A DNA stretch of 57,539 bases, from positions 1 to 57,539 of the forward strand of contig JADLBW010000146.1 in assembly GCA_020847515.1 (NCBI GenBank), given 5' to 3'. Below the pieces are notes generated by a model. It had not been told where the DNA came from. It did no database searches and saw nothing but the letters and a program-made list of their open reading frames with translations. This DNA is from Pirellulales bacterium (GTDB lineage Bacteria; Planctomycetota; Planctomycetia; Pirellulales; Lacipirellulaceae). Positions 27,641 to 36,486 of this stretch are shown in pieces; position 1 is the stretch's first letter, and each line of letters opens with the position of its first letter. The position numbers were made by a program, and so were the translations under genes.

Positions 27641-28297
27641 CCTCCGGTCCCTAGTTTGGGCTTTGCATCGACTTAATCCGGATAGGCTAACGCCGCACCT
27701 GATCCGACATGAGCACAATGACGCCTGCCGGCCAACGACATGATCCACGGTAGTAGTGTCCTAGGCTGCTTCGAAACGAGATTAGCAGCGCATCCATGCA
27801 TCAAGCCGCCTCCCCGGTCATCTGTCTCAGCCAAGCGCTGTGCTAGTTCGCGCCCTCGCTGCGCGCCCCTGCGCAGGACAAGTAGCAGAGCGGACTGGCC
27901 GACCAGGGTGACCGAATCGTGCGTTCGGGGTCTCTTCGCCAGGCCCATCCACGGAGGCCGGGCGACCTGAACGGCTCATGCCGCTTCTGCAAGTCGCGAT
28001 TGTACAAAGTTGTGTAAAGACTGACCAATCAAATCGGACATTTCCGTCGCGAGAGTGCATTGTGCCGCGAAGTACGGGATTCTCAATCCCGCGTTCGCGG
28101 GACGACAGAAAGTTGGGACCAAGCAGCCGTCGCCGCCGGTGTCGTAGCTTGCTCGGCGACCTTGCACGCTGCCAACTCACTACGACCGGTTATGCAACCC
28201 GTTGTTGAGAAACGCTTTACCGAGCACCGCAGCACCACCCTTCGAGGCAAACGCCAGGTTCTGCCGGAACAATCTGCGAATTTTGTCCAAAAAAAGC

Positions 28298-28327
28298 TTG
28301 CATCGCCCTGGTTCCATCCGGCATAAT
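28298..28327 (+). promoter_or_regulatory. Candidate promoter of the small secreted protein gene
   Basis: TTGCAT and CATAAT are separated by 18 bases, and the CATAAT ends 42 bases before the ATG at 28370. The surrounding words AAAAGCTTGC and GGCATAATC recur as AAATGCTTGC and GGCAAACTC upstream of the related gene at 44869, which strengthens the call. Confidence 0.45.
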
Positions 28328-28369
28328 CCCCCGTTGGTTGCCTGTGGAGGGGCTAATAGCTGCCATCTC

Positions 28370-28807
28370 ATGCGTAGATTGCTTTCGCACCGGCTACTTC
28401 TGCGATCGCTTGCGATCGTCGTGGCGGTGTGCGCAATCGACAGCGCGGCTTGTCTGGCAAGCATTCTGCAGCCCGCCGCCGGATACAAATCGGACGACGC
28501 GATACTGGTTTCGGTGCGAGGCGCGGCCGGGGCGTCGCAATCGGCGGGCACGCCGAATTCGCAGCAGCCAACGGCCCAGCGTCTTGAGCAGTGGGCCATG
28601 CAGGCGATCCCGCTAAGCGGCTCGCAAACGGGCGCCGGCAGCACCAGCTCGATTTCTACCGCGCCCAGCAGCGCGTCGGTCCTGCTGACGCCCAAGGCCC
28701 TTGTGGGCCGCGATGTCGGGCCAATCTCCTGGATAGCCCAGGAGCAATCGATCAATCTGCCCATGCCGGCGGGGAATGATCTGCTGCGCCCGCCGCAATG
28801 TCTATAG
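28370..28807 (+). CDS. Small secreted protein with C-terminal DLLRPP motif (copy A)
   Basis: 145 residues from the ATG at 28370; the frame is open upstream to 28202, but the signal-peptide-like start (RRLLSHRLLLRSLAIVVAVC) favours this Met. The mature part begins near ASILQPA and is rich in Ser, Gln, Ala and Thr. The protein ends NDLLRPPQCL. I do not recognise a family, but the protein at 44869-45330 has the same plan: signal peptide, then SILQ, a Ser/Gln-rich middle, and a final LLRPP. Both lie directly upstream of a PEP-CTERM gene on the same strand, 162-206 bases apart. A role with the PEP-CTERM protein is inferred. A GGAGG lies about 19 bases upstream of the start, too far to be a normal ribosome site. 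Confidence 0.65.
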   Translation: MRRLLSHRLLLRSLAIVVAVCAIDSAACLASILQPAAGYKSDDAILVSVRGAAGASQSAGTPNSQQPTAQRLEQWAMQAIPLSGSQTGAGSTSSISTAPSSASVLLTPKALVGRDVGPISWIAQEQSINLPMPAGNDLLRPPQCL

Positions 28808-29013
28808 GTTCGCTGGAGGGTCGTTGGGGCCGTATCCGGAGCTTGCTTTAGGACGGCTTCAATTGCGTTCCCTTTTGTTGGATCTGTATTGGACAGGCTT
28901 CTCTCGGCTAGGCGCTTTACCACAGGGCTCGTTGACCGCGCTCGGCAGGTTGCACCCCTTCGCCGTTTGAGGCCGCAAATCTTTCAAACACTCCCTTGAA
29001 CGGAATACAAAAT

Positions 29014-29868
29014 ATGAAACGGCATTTGTTCCTAATCGCCCTGCTCGCGGGCAGCCTGGCGGCAACCCAGGTGCAGGCTTCGATTCTTGGCAGCTTCGTC
29101 CGCAAGGGGACGTTTCTGTCGTCTACCATTAATTCGTTGAACGACGTGAACGCCGAGGTGATCACCAAGGGCGCCGGTAACGTCGCACCCGCCTTTCAGG
29201 TGGGCGACAGCGTCACGCTGTATTTAGCGTTCCAGGAAATCACCACGTCGGACGGATTCTACTTCAACACCGATCTCGATGACCCGACCGCCGGCGGCGC
29301 CGGGTACAATCTGCTCGGCAAGGGGACGTTCACGATCACGGCGATCGGCGATCTGGCCGGCGTCGGCAGCTCGACGAACGATGACATCTCCTTTACTGGT
29401 TCGATCAAGATTTATGAGAGCGCTTCGCCGCTGAGCTTTGGCGCTGGCATTGCCGCTGCTAACACAGTTATCGGCGCGGCGACTGAAATCGCCGAAATTG
29501 GCATCGCTCCCGGCAGCGATGACTTTATTACCGCGGTGGACGCCCCGACGGCTTTCGCGTCGATTCCCACAACGGCGTCCACGGCCGTCCAAACCGATCT
29601 CGGCCTGTCGCTGCTTTCGGGCGGCGTCGGGCTAGGAGTCCTTGATGAAGCGATGGTAAGCCCCTACGGGACGTTTCACGCTTTCGTCGGGGATTCCGGG
29701 GCTTACCGCTTGGCGCCCGTGGTCTTGGGCGACGATAAGTTCGATCTGGTTACCGACACCACGGTCGGCTTTGCAGCCGCCGTCCCCGAGCCCGCCACCA
29801 TCGTCGTCTGGGGTATGCTCGCCTCGGCGATTGCCGCTGTCGGCGTCCGCCGCCGCCGCTCGGCTTAG
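29014..29868 (+). CDS. PEP-CTERM sorting domain protein
   Basis: 284 residues from the ATG at 29014. The signal peptide is KRHLFLIALLAGSLAATQVQ with cleavage near QAS. The middle is a beta-rich domain of unknown family. The tail is AVPEPATIVVWGMLASAIAA followed by VGVRRRRSA, a complete PEP-CTERM signal: the PEP motif, a hydrophobic helix and a basic end. It is a predicted substrate of the exosortase encoded at 26003-26941. A strong terminator follows at 29904. It is probably co-transcribed with the small secreted protein gene upstream. Confidence 0.92.
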   Translation: MKRHLFLIALLAGSLAATQVQASILGSFVRKGTFLSSTINSLNDVNAEVITKGAGNVAPAFQVGDSVTLYLAFQEITTSDGFYFNTDLDDPTAGGAGYNLLGKGTFTITAIGDLAGVGSSTNDDISFTGSIKIYESASPLSFGAGIAAANTVIGAATEIAEIGIAPGSDDFITAVDAPTAFASIPTTASTAVQTDLGLSLLSGGVGLGVLDEAMVSPYGTFHAFVGDSGAYRLAPVVLGDDKFDLVTDTTVGFAAAVPEPATIVVWGMLASAIAAVGVRRRRSA

Positions 29869-29903
29869 CGTATCAGAGACGCAGTTAACCTGAGTATCGC
29901 GAC

Positions 29904-29936
29904 AAGGGGCCCGCTTCGGCGGGCCCCTTGCTTTTG
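29904..29936 (+). terminator. Intrinsic terminator after the PEP-CTERM gene
   Basis: A perfect 11-bp stem (AAGGGGCCCGC / GCGGGCCCCTT) closes on a TTCG tetraloop and is followed by GCTTTTG. It starts 35 bases after the stop codon at 29868. Confidence 0.9.
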
Positions 29937-30378
29937 GTAGTAAGTCTTCTTGCTCTCTGAAGTGGAAATCCTCTGCGGGCTATAATGAAAGGGCTCGCGA
30001 GTCCAGATCCAGGGCGTCCGCCGCAAGGCGGGATCTGAAGCAAACCTGATCCCAAAGGTCGGCGCTCGGCCTAAGGCAAACAGATCCGCGGCCCATTGTG
30101 CTGGGCAGCACGGCGACGGGCCCTACGCCCCGTTACTTATCGGAAATGCGGCAGGTGGATCCGGCGAGATCCGAAGGAAACAGGCAAGTCTCAACCTCGG
30201 ACCCGAGTTGCACCCTGTGCCGACTTATCCAATGCCACGCCTGCCCCCGTGCAGTCATCGCAATCGCAGCGAGCAGTCGCTCTATCGCGAACTTCCCAAC
30301 GATAGATGTATGTCGAACGGCTGAGTATACGGGCCGGCCGAATTGCGTCCGACATAAACTGGCAGGTCTTGGCCGCTC
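29937..30378. other. Intergenic region with possible structured transcript
   Basis: This stretch lies between the terminator and the end of the convergent reductase gene. A TATAAT at 29981 (with only a poor -35) is followed by several short hairpins: AGATCC...GGATCT enclosing GCCGCAAGGC (30005-30036), GCCCA/TGGGC (30091-30106), ACGGG/CCCGT (30116-30133) and CTCGG/CCGAG (30196-30207). No good reading frame is present; the frame 30098-30430 runs into the antisense of the reductase gene. It may be a small RNA or just GC-rich spacer. Confidence 0.35.
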
Positions 30379-31500
30379 TTACGACATCGCCGTCCCGCCA
30401 ACCTGCAAGTCCAGCAGCCTAGGTAAGTAAGTGACTGGCGCTGGAATGCGGAGACTTCGTTCCATGAGCAGCCGACGCGTCTCCGCAACCGTGAACGACT
30501 GCGGAGAATCAAGATACGCCAAGAGGTACTTCAGCGACTGCAGGCGGCGCCTTTGCATCTTCGGAGCCGCTGCAACCGCCACTTTCGCAAACGCCTTGCA
30601 GAGTGCCAGTGGAATCACCCTACATGGCGGCAACCTGAACCCGCCGACCGTGTAAGCGTTCCGCACCTCGGTGGCCAGTTCCTGCAACGGCAATTCGTAT
30701 TCAGGCCCGCTGCACAAGTGCAGTATCCGGCCGGCCCACTGCGGTCGAAAGCAAGATTCGACTATCGCTCGCGCGACGTAGTCGACAGGTATGATGTCTA
30801 AGCGAGCATGGCGGAGATTGGGCAGGATGCCCCATGTGCGTCTGCCGCTCAGGAATTCAACGATGTACGAAAAGACCTGCGTTCGCATCGCGGCGCCGTC
30901 CAGCGAATCGCCGACCACCATGCTCGGGCGGTGAATGGTCAAGGGAGCGCCCACGTCGATGGCGTTCCAGCACAGCTCTTCGGCCTCCGCTTTTGCGGCC
31001 TCATAGGTGTTGCGGAATTGGCGGCGCTCCGTGAGGCGCCGCTCCGGGACGGCGCCGCTGACGGCGCCCGCAACGCCAATAGTGCTGACAATTTCCAGTT
31101 TTTGTATTCGACCGGCGGCCAAGCCGGGTTCCGAAAATCGGAGGATTTCGCGCACGCTGTCAACAGCGCACGCCCGCGCGGCTTCGATCGGCAAGTTCAG
31201 CCTGACATTGCCGGCGCTATGAATTACGTGCGTCGTCTTTTCCTGCAGCGACGCATACTCGTCGGGCTGCAAGCCCAATTGCGGCTTAGTCACGTCGCCG
31301 CGATAAAACTGCGTTGCGGCAGGGCGATGACTCCCGTCGCGGGAAGTCCAGTATTCGGTCAAATGCCGAGAGCGCTGCTGCAGTTCCTCCTGGGAGCCGG
31401 CGCGGACGATTAAATGGACCGTGGCCTGGCGCCGCAGCAATAGGGGAACAATCGCGCTCCCAACGACGCCCGTTCCCCCGGTAAGCAGTATGTGATTCAT
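30379..31500 (-). CDS. Thioester reductase-like / fatty acyl-CoA reductase family SDR
   Basis: 373 residues. LLTGGTGVVG (5-14) is the NAD(P)-binding glycine motif and YEAAKAEAEELC carries the Tyr-x3-Lys catalytic pair. HSAGNVRLNLP and HRPSMVVGDSLDG are typical of the extended SDR group including the terminal reductase of NRPS/Lys2 and fatty acyl-CoA reductases (NAD_binding_4). It would reduce a CoA- or carrier-bound acyl thioester to an aldehyde or alcohol. It is the last gene of a cluster with an acyl-CoA synthetase 21 bases upstream, which suggests that the acyl-CoA made there may be its substrate. Confidence 0.85.
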   Translation of the reverse strand: MNHILLTGGTGVVGSAIVPLLLRRQATVHLIVRAGSQEELQQRSRHLTEYWTSRDGSHRPAATQFYRGDVTKPQLGLQPDEYASLQEKTTHVIHSAGNVRLNLPIEAARACAVDSVREILRFSEPGLAAGRIQKLEIVSTIGVAGAVSGAVPERRLTERRQFRNTYEAAKAEAEELCWNAIDVGAPLTIHRPSMVVGDSLDGAAMRTQVFSYIVEFLSGRRTWGILPNLRHARLDIIPVDYVARAIVESCFRPQWAGRILHLCSGPEYELPLQELATEVRNAYTVGGFRLPPCRVIPLALCKAFAKVAVAAAPKMQRRRLQSLKYLLAYLDSPQSFTVAETRRLLMERSLRIPAPVTYLPRLLDLQVGGTAMS

Positions 31501-31521
31501 GTTCGCAGCGGTTCAGCGTTA

Positions 31522-33318
31522 TTACGACTGGCGCGCACTGAGCGCCGGCCGTTCGTCGTCTACGTAGCAGGCGTCGATCCACGAGCGGCATCGGCGCTCA
31601 ATTTCGAGCCGTCGCAGCTTCAGCGTTGAGGTGATCTCGCCGGCCTCGAGGGAGAGCTGCCGCGGCAAGATCGCCACCCGATGAATGCGCTCGTGCGGAG
31701 CCAAGCCCTGGCCGAGTTCGTCAAACTGCGATTCAATCAAGCATCGCACCGCGGGCGACTGGGCAAGTTGCTCTTCCGTAGCAGTCGACGATTCGCCCCG
31801 CTCCGCACGCCACGCCAGAACTTGCGCAGTATTGAGCGTGCACAGCGCCGCCAGGTGCTTACGGCCATTACCCACCACGACGCAGTGGTTGAGGTAGCGG
31901 CTGGCCCCATAAACCGCTTCCAGCGGCGCGGGCGCCACCTTTCGACCCGTCGAGGTCTTGATGAACTCCGACTTGCGACCCTCGAGGTACAGGAACCCCT
32001 GGTCGTCCAAGCGGCCGACGTCGCCCGTGCGATAAAAACCGTCGTCGGTGAAGCAGCCTGCTTGGCGTACGCCGTTGAAATATCCGTGGAATACGCCCGG
32101 CCCGCGTACTAGGACTTCGCCGTCGTCGGCAATGCGAAGCTCGTTGGCGGCAAACGGCTTCCCGACGGATCCGGCGCGGCGCTGGCCAGGGCGATTCGCC
32201 GCGATCGGGACGGCGTTCTCGCTTACGCCGTACGCCTCCAGCACGCGCCAGCCGATCGAATCGAAGAAACGCAAATCGTTCATGGCGATCGGGGCCGAAC
32301 CGGTAATAAGCATCTGCACCCGTCTTCCAAGCGTGGCTCGCAGGTGCGAGAGGACCAGGCGGTCGCACAGACGATGGACGAACCACTGCGACCAAGGCGT
32401 CGCGCCCCCGCCGGCAAGAGTCTGCTGAAAGCGATCGCCCTGTCGAAGCGCGGCCCTGACGATGGTGCGGCGCCATGCCGGCAGAGCGTCAATCTGCCGC
32501 TCGATGCCTTCGCGGAGTTTTTCAAAAAAGCGGGGAACGCCGGCGATAATCGACGGCTCGGCCTCCTGGGCGCATTCGACGAGCGTCCGCGGGTCTTCGA
32601 CGAAATGAATCGTCGCCCCGTGGCGGACGGCGACCAGATTCATCATGCGTTGAAATAAATGCGCCATCGGAAGCCAACAAAGCGTCGACTCGCCTTCGGA
32701 CATGGGAAACGCATCGCCAATCGCGTCGCAGGCTGCCAGCAACTGGCGATGGGTGTAGCGTATCGCCTTCGGCTCGCCGGTCGCCCCGGAAGTGAAAATC
32801 ACGGTCGCCGGATCATCGCCCGAAATTTCGACCGGCAGGTCGATGGCGATCGGCTCGCCAGGGCGATCGGCCGCCTGCGATGCGCCGGTTACGCCTGCCA
32901 GCGCCAAAAGGTCTCGAAAGCCGATCAGCGGTGCGGCGGCGAGCGTAAGATCGGTGGGTCCGAATGCGTCTTCGTCGTACAGCACCAGCTTAGGGCTCAC
33001 GACCGCCAGCATCGCCTGCAGTTGCGTACGGGGAACATGCGGATCGATCCCCGCCGCGACGCCGCCGGCCAGCAGCACGGCGTGCTCCGCCAAGTGCCAC
33101 GCGCGGCCGCTCTTTCCCAGGATTGCTATAGGGTCGCCGCGCGCGACGTCGAGGCCGCGAAGCGCCGATGCCAGCCGCTGCATTTCCGCCCAGCAGGCGG
33201 CCCAATCGGTTTTCGGCCATGCCCCGCCCTGGCGACAACCGTAGGCCGACAGGTGCGGCGTCGACGTCGCTCGACTTCGAACGAGCTCGGCCACTGTGTC
33301 GGGTCGCGGGCTAGCCAT
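31522..33318 (-). CDS. Long-chain acyl-CoA synthetase (AMP-forming)
   Basis: 598 residues from the ATG at 33318, overlapping the preceding PP-loop gene by eight bases (ATGGCTAG). TVIFTSGATGEPKAIRYTH is the P-loop, EAYGVSENAVP the A5 motif, YRTGDVGRLDDQGFLYLEGR the A7/A8 region and FIKTSTGRKVAPAPLE the hinge. The composition is that of FadD/FAA-type fatty acid activating enzymes, converting a fatty acid, ATP and CoA (or carrier protein) to acyl-AMP and acyl thioester. It likely supplies activated acyl chains to the FeeM-like acyltransferases and/or the reductase. No membrane segment is seen. Confidence 0.92.
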   Translation of the reverse strand: MASPRPDTVAELVRSRATSTPHLSAYGCRQGGAWPKTDWAACWAEMQRLASALRGLDVARGDPIAILGKSGRAWHLAEHAVLLAGGVAAGIDPHVPRTQLQAMLAVVSPKLVLYDEDAFGPTDLTLAAAPLIGFRDLLALAGVTGASQAADRPGEPIAIDLPVEISGDDPATVIFTSGATGEPKAIRYTHRQLLAACDAIGDAFPMSEGESTLCWLPMAHLFQRMMNLVAVRHGATIHFVEDPRTLVECAQEAEPSIIAGVPRFFEKLREGIERQIDALPAWRRTIVRAALRQGDRFQQTLAGGGATPWSQWFVHRLCDRLVLSHLRATLGRRVQMLITGSAPIAMNDLRFFDSIGWRVLEAYGVSENAVPIAANRPGQRRAGSVGKPFAANELRIADDGEVLVRGPGVFHGYFNGVRQAGCFTDDGFYRTGDVGRLDDQGFLYLEGRKSEFIKTSTGRKVAPAPLEAVYGASRYLNHCVVVGNGRKHLAALCTLNTAQVLAWRAERGESSTATEEQLAQSPAVRCLIESQFDELGQGLAPHERIHRVAILPRQLSLEAGEITSTLKLRRLEIERRCRSWIDACYVDDERPALSARQS

Positions 33319-34465
33319 GAACGGCTTCCACCTCGCCGGGGGCGGCTTGCACAACCGACTGCGCGCCATGGCAGGACGCCGCGCAACATGCTGATGGCGA
33401 GGCGAGCGAATCCACGGGGGCTTTTCGCGTAATCCGCAAATCGTCGACTTTCAGCCCGAGCCATCGCAAGGATTTGGAAACGTTGCGGCCCAGCAAAATA
33501 CGCCGACGAATCATGAAATTGACCACGGGCGTCATCAATCGCCAGTACAGCCGATTGGCCTTGCCTTCGCGAATAAGCTGGGCAAACTCAGGGGCGTAAG
33601 GATTGAAGCCTAAGTGCTTGAGGTCCGAGTACATCAGCAGCCAATTGACAGGACAATTGCTGTGGATGGGGCTGGCGTTGCGGCTGGATGAGACCAGACC
33701 CAGCTCGACGACCAGCTTCATGGCTTCCGCCTGACTGTAGCGCCAGGCGTGGAACGGCGCCAGGTAACGCGGGAATCTCGTGCCCGGGGCGTACCGCAAG
33801 GGATTCCAAAACAGCTTCAATTCCTCATCGGTAAATAAGCCGCTGTCGCGCACCTCCGGCGGAGTCCAATCGGTCTGACAGAGCAGGCGCCGTGAGAATT
33901 CATAGACCATCCGATCTGGCTCCGGCTGCCCCGGGGAGTATCCGGCGACGACCAACGGTATTGACTTTTCCACCGCGAGCTTTAGCGAATAGCCCTCAAA
34001 CAGCGGAGCGCAGACATAGCAAACCGTGCGGACGGCGCCGCGCTGTTCCTGGTTCTTCAGCAGGAAGCCGTACAGCCGCTTATAAAAATCGGTCGGCGGC
34101 GTATAGGTGATGTGCGGCACGTCGAGCCGCTCCACCGTGCGATGAATGTTGTCCCAGGCCACGTCCGGGATGTTCATGTTGGTGGTAAACGCCAGGACGT
34201 TCAGCCCATATTCGCGCTTCAGCTTGTGGAGCAGCAGGCAACTGTCTTTGCCGCCGCTGAGATTTACAAGCACGTCATACTCGCCCTGGCCGCGGCATGA
34301 GGCGAGGGCCGCTTCCAAGTCCGTCTCGCGGGCAAGCCGGTCTTTTTCCTGTTGCTCCAGATCGAGCACTTCAAAGTCGCGGCAAGCCGCGCAAACCCGC
34401 TGGGCATTAAGGTTGGAATTCGGCGCCGCGGCCGGCAGCAGGCAGTTGACGCAATGTTCGCTCAT
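33311..34465 (-). CDS. PP-loop ATPase related to N-acetyl sugar amidotransferases (WbpG/PseA type)
   Basis: 384 residues from the ATG at 34465; a GTG at 34477 is also in frame. CVNCLLP and CAACRDF near the N-terminus form a CxxC pair set, followed by the PP-loop VLVNLSGGKDSCLLLHKL. Later VCYVCAPLFEGY and SNCPVNWLLMY fit the amidotransferase group, which activates a substrate by adenylation and adds nitrogen (or sulfur). The usual HisH/HisF-like ammonia partners are not encoded nearby. The C-terminal tail is unusually Cys-rich (ACCAASCHG). In this context it may act on a lipid-amino acid rather than a sugar; this is inferred. Confidence 0.78.
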   Translation of the reverse strand: MSEHCVNCLLPAAAPNSNLNAQRVCAACRDFEVLDLEQQEKDRLARETDLEAALASCRGQGEYDVLVNLSGGKDSCLLLHKLKREYGLNVLAFTTNMNIPDVAWDNIHRTVERLDVPHITYTPPTDFYKRLYGFLLKNQEQRGAVRTVCYVCAPLFEGYSLKLAVEKSIPLVVAGYSPGQPEPDRMVYEFSRRLLCQTDWTPPEVRDSGLFTDEELKLFWNPLRYAPGTRFPRYLAPFHAWRYSQAEAMKLVVELGLVSSSRNASPIHSNCPVNWLLMYSDLKHLGFNPYAPEFAQLIREGKANRLYWRLMTPVVNFMIRRRILLGRNVSKSLRWLGLKVDDLRITRKAPVDSLASPSACCAASCHGAQSVVQAAPGEVEAVHG

Positions 34466-34525
34466 AGATTTGCACACTTTCGTTTTTCACGCCCCGGCGC
34501 TAACGTCTTGGCGCGCGGCGCCTGC

Positions 34526-35608
34526 TTAGCGCGATGCTCCATCGCGAGCACTCATAAGTCGAGAGCCGATTTCCATGCCCTCGGTGGAATCCTCTTCGTA
34601 CAGGATCACGTCGACGCGCAATCCGACGATCAACCGGGAAGGATCTAAGACGTCAATCAAGACTTCGCGCACTTTTGTGTCGTACAACTCGTTCGGCTGC
34701 TCGCTGGTCAATTGCTTGGGAGTCATCCGCGGGCTGATAAACTCGATGCGTCCAAGCGCCACGTGATCCGGCAGGCCGTCGGCGGTGATCTCCGCCGGCA
34801 TGCCGATGCGGAGCCGCGGAGCGTCGATCTCCTCGACATAGGCGCGGACGCGCATGCGCTCGACGTCCGCCAGCACGATGGCGGGCGTAAAGGAGTCGGG
34901 ACCGATGATTTCGCCGGGCTCGACGTCTACGTCGAGGATGCGCCCGCGAGCCGGCGCCTTGAGCCGGCATTGCTCCGATTCCAAGACCGCCAACTCCAGT
35001 TCCGCTTGCGCCGCCGCGACTCTTGCCTGCGCCTCGCGAATCTCGTCGGCCCGGGGGGGCGATTCCAACTGCTCGACGCGGGCTTGCGCCGCGGCCACTT
35101 CAGCCGTCAGCGCCTGAACGCTGCTTTGCTCATTTTCCGCTTCCTGCTGCGTGACGGCCGCTTCCTGATGAAGCTTCTGAACGCGCATCCAGGTGCGCTT
35201 GGCTTGTTCCAACCGCGCCACCTTGGCATCCAGCAAGGCCTTAGCCTCGGCCCGCTCGGACGGCTTGGCGCCGTTGATCAAACGTTCAAGCTGCGCCTGG
35301 GCTAACGCCAGGCTTGCCTGGCTGGCCGAGACGAGCTGCTTTTGCCGCTGATCGTCGAGACTGAGCAACACGTCCCCAGGTTCGACGAGTTGCCCGATGA
35401 CCACCGGCGTCTTGACGACGCGACCGCGGATCTCCGGGCGAAGTTGCACGTCGGGCGTCGCGCCCTCGATCGTACCCAGGGCGTAGAACTTGTAGCTTCT
35501 AGCGCTGATTCGCTCGCCGGGCGAAAAGTCGGGCGACTTCGCGTCGATTATGTACGCCGAAGCGGCGATAGCCGCTACGCACAATAGTATGAACAGGTAC
35601 TTGAACAT
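34526..35608 (-). CDS. HlyD-family membrane fusion protein (DevB-like)
   Basis: 360 residues. One N-terminal membrane segment (YLFILLCVAAIAASAYI) precedes a barrel-sandwich half (PVVIGQLVEPGDVLLSLDDQ), an alpha-helical coiled coil of about 120 residues rich in Gln, Ala and Glu, and the second half-motif KAPARGRILDVDVEPGEIIG. It bridges an inner-membrane exporter to an outer-membrane TolC channel. The next gene upstream (ATPase) ends with a TGA one base before this ATG. With 35610-37611 it forms a DevBCA-like tripartite exporter, as used for glycolipids in cyanobacteria. Confidence 0.9.
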   Translation of the reverse strand: MFKYLFILLCVAAIAASAYIIDAKSPDFSPGERISARSYKFYALGTIEGATPDVQLRPEIRGRVVKTPVVIGQLVEPGDVLLSLDDQRQKQLVSASQASLALAQAQLERLINGAKPSERAEAKALLDAKVARLEQAKRTWMRVQKLHQEAAVTQQEAENEQSSVQALTAEVAAAQARVEQLESPPRADEIREAQARVAAAQAELELAVLESEQCRLKAPARGRILDVDVEPGEIIGPDSFTPAIVLADVERMRVRAYVEEIDAPRLRIGMPAEITADGLPDHVALGRIEFISPRMTPKQLTSEQPNELYDTKVREVLIDVLDPSRLIVGLRVDVILYEEDSTEGMEIGSRLMSARDGASR

Positions 35609-35609
35609 G

Positions 35610-36413
35610 TCATGGCCTCCGCCCGGCGCGAGGCGGCTGTGAGCAAAGGCCCGGCGCGTCGAACGCGCGGAGCGCAGCGTCGGGACCTGTGGACGCCTGT
35701 TCCTGAAGACGCCCGTGATCGACTGCCAGAACGCGATCGGCGTAATGCAGGATGCGGTGATCGTGCGTCACCACTACCAGCGTCTTTCCCGCGGCTACGG
35801 TCATGCGCATCAACAATTCCATGGCAGCGCGGCCGGCCTCGGCGTCCAGTGAGGCTGTCGGCTCGTCGGCCAGCACGAGCGACGGATCGGTCGCCAGCGC
35901 CCGCGCGAGGGCAATTCGCTGGCACTGGCCGACGCTCATCGTCGCGGGACTGTCGTCGGCGCGGTCGGCCAGTCCAACGGACGACAGCAGATCCACGCTC
36001 CGGGGCCGCGCCGCCGCCGTTCGCCAGCCCGCGAGCATGAGCGGAATCGAAACGTTCTCGACGGCCGAAAGCCCGCGAATCAGATGCATGCGTTGAAACA
36101 CAAAGCCAATTGAGTTGCGGCGTAGATCGGCTTGCGACTCGGGGGCTAGTTTCGACACGTCGCGACCGAACAGCTCGACCTGGCCGCAGTCGGCCGTTAG
36201 CACGCAGCCGATGATGGACAGTAGCGTCGTCTTGCCGCTGCCGGAGGGACCGACCAGAAATGTCGCCTGCCCGGCGCGGAGTTCAAGGTCGACGTCCTGT
36301 AGCACAACCGAACGGGTCGCTCCTCGGCCGAATGACTTGCCGACAGAGCGCAGCACGACGGGGCAGTCGATGCGTCGATCGGCCCGGCGGTCGTCTGCGA
36401 GAACGGAAGTCAT
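35610..36413 (-). CDS. ABC transporter ATP-binding protein, LolD/MacB/DevA type
   Basis: 267 residues from the ATG at 36413 (a GTG at 36428 is an alternative). Walker A is VGPSGSGKTTLL, the signature is MSVGQCQRIALARALA (C-loop relaxed to SVGQ), and Walker B is SLVLADEPTASLD. The family energises lipid or peptide export with FtsX-fold permeases. It is placed between the permease gene and the HlyD gene, as in devBCA. The C-terminal 40 residues are less conserved and rich in Pro and Arg. Confidence 0.93.
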   Translation of the reverse strand: MTSVLADDRRADRRIDCPVVLRSVGKSFGRGATRSVVLQDVDLELRAGQATFLVGPSGSGKTTLLSIIGCVLTADCGQVELFGRDVSKLAPESQADLRRNSIGFVFQRMHLIRGLSAVENVSIPLMLAGWRTAAARPRSVDLLSSVGLADRADDSPATMSVGQCQRIALARALATDPSLVLADEPTASLDAEAGRAAMELLMRMTVAAGKTLVVVTHDHRILHYADRVLAVDHGRLQEQASTGPDAALRAFDAPGLCSQPPRAGRRP

Positions 36414-36486
36414 GGATTCGAGTGGCACGAGCGGCTAGGCGTACTTCAGATGCTGATGCTGGGGATGAGTTCTGCAACAACGGCTA

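Larger units (their letters stand above)
26942..28369. other. 1.4 kb region without a convincing gene, between the divergent exosortase operon and secreted-protein genes
   Basis: Open frames here (for example 27278-27748 minus, 27314-27676 plus) are Arg/Cys-rich and mutually antisense, lack recognisable motifs and lack ribosome sites. The left end is the probable leader of the exosortase operon, with a small hairpin at 27028-27047. The middle has a perfect 9-bp hairpin at 27617-27640. Positions 28075-28104 hold two short GC hairpins in series. The right end carries a promoter-like element at 28298-28327. The centre could be a decayed gene or an unrecognised RNA. Confidence 0.6.

Noticed and set aside
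27278-27748. 156-codon minus frame in the gene-free region
   Set aside because: Cys/Arg-rich composition, an equally long antisense frame, no ribosome site and no recognisable domain.
30041-30076. Words resembling a c-di-GMP-I riboswitch (GCAAACC followed later by GGCCTAA)
   Set aside because: The spacing and the closing GGTAGC/GGG helix of the riboswitch are missing, and the nearest downstream gene is on the other strand.
30098-30430. 110-codon plus frame after the PEP-CTERM terminator
   Set aside because: It runs into the antisense of the reductase gene and has no motif or ribosome site.
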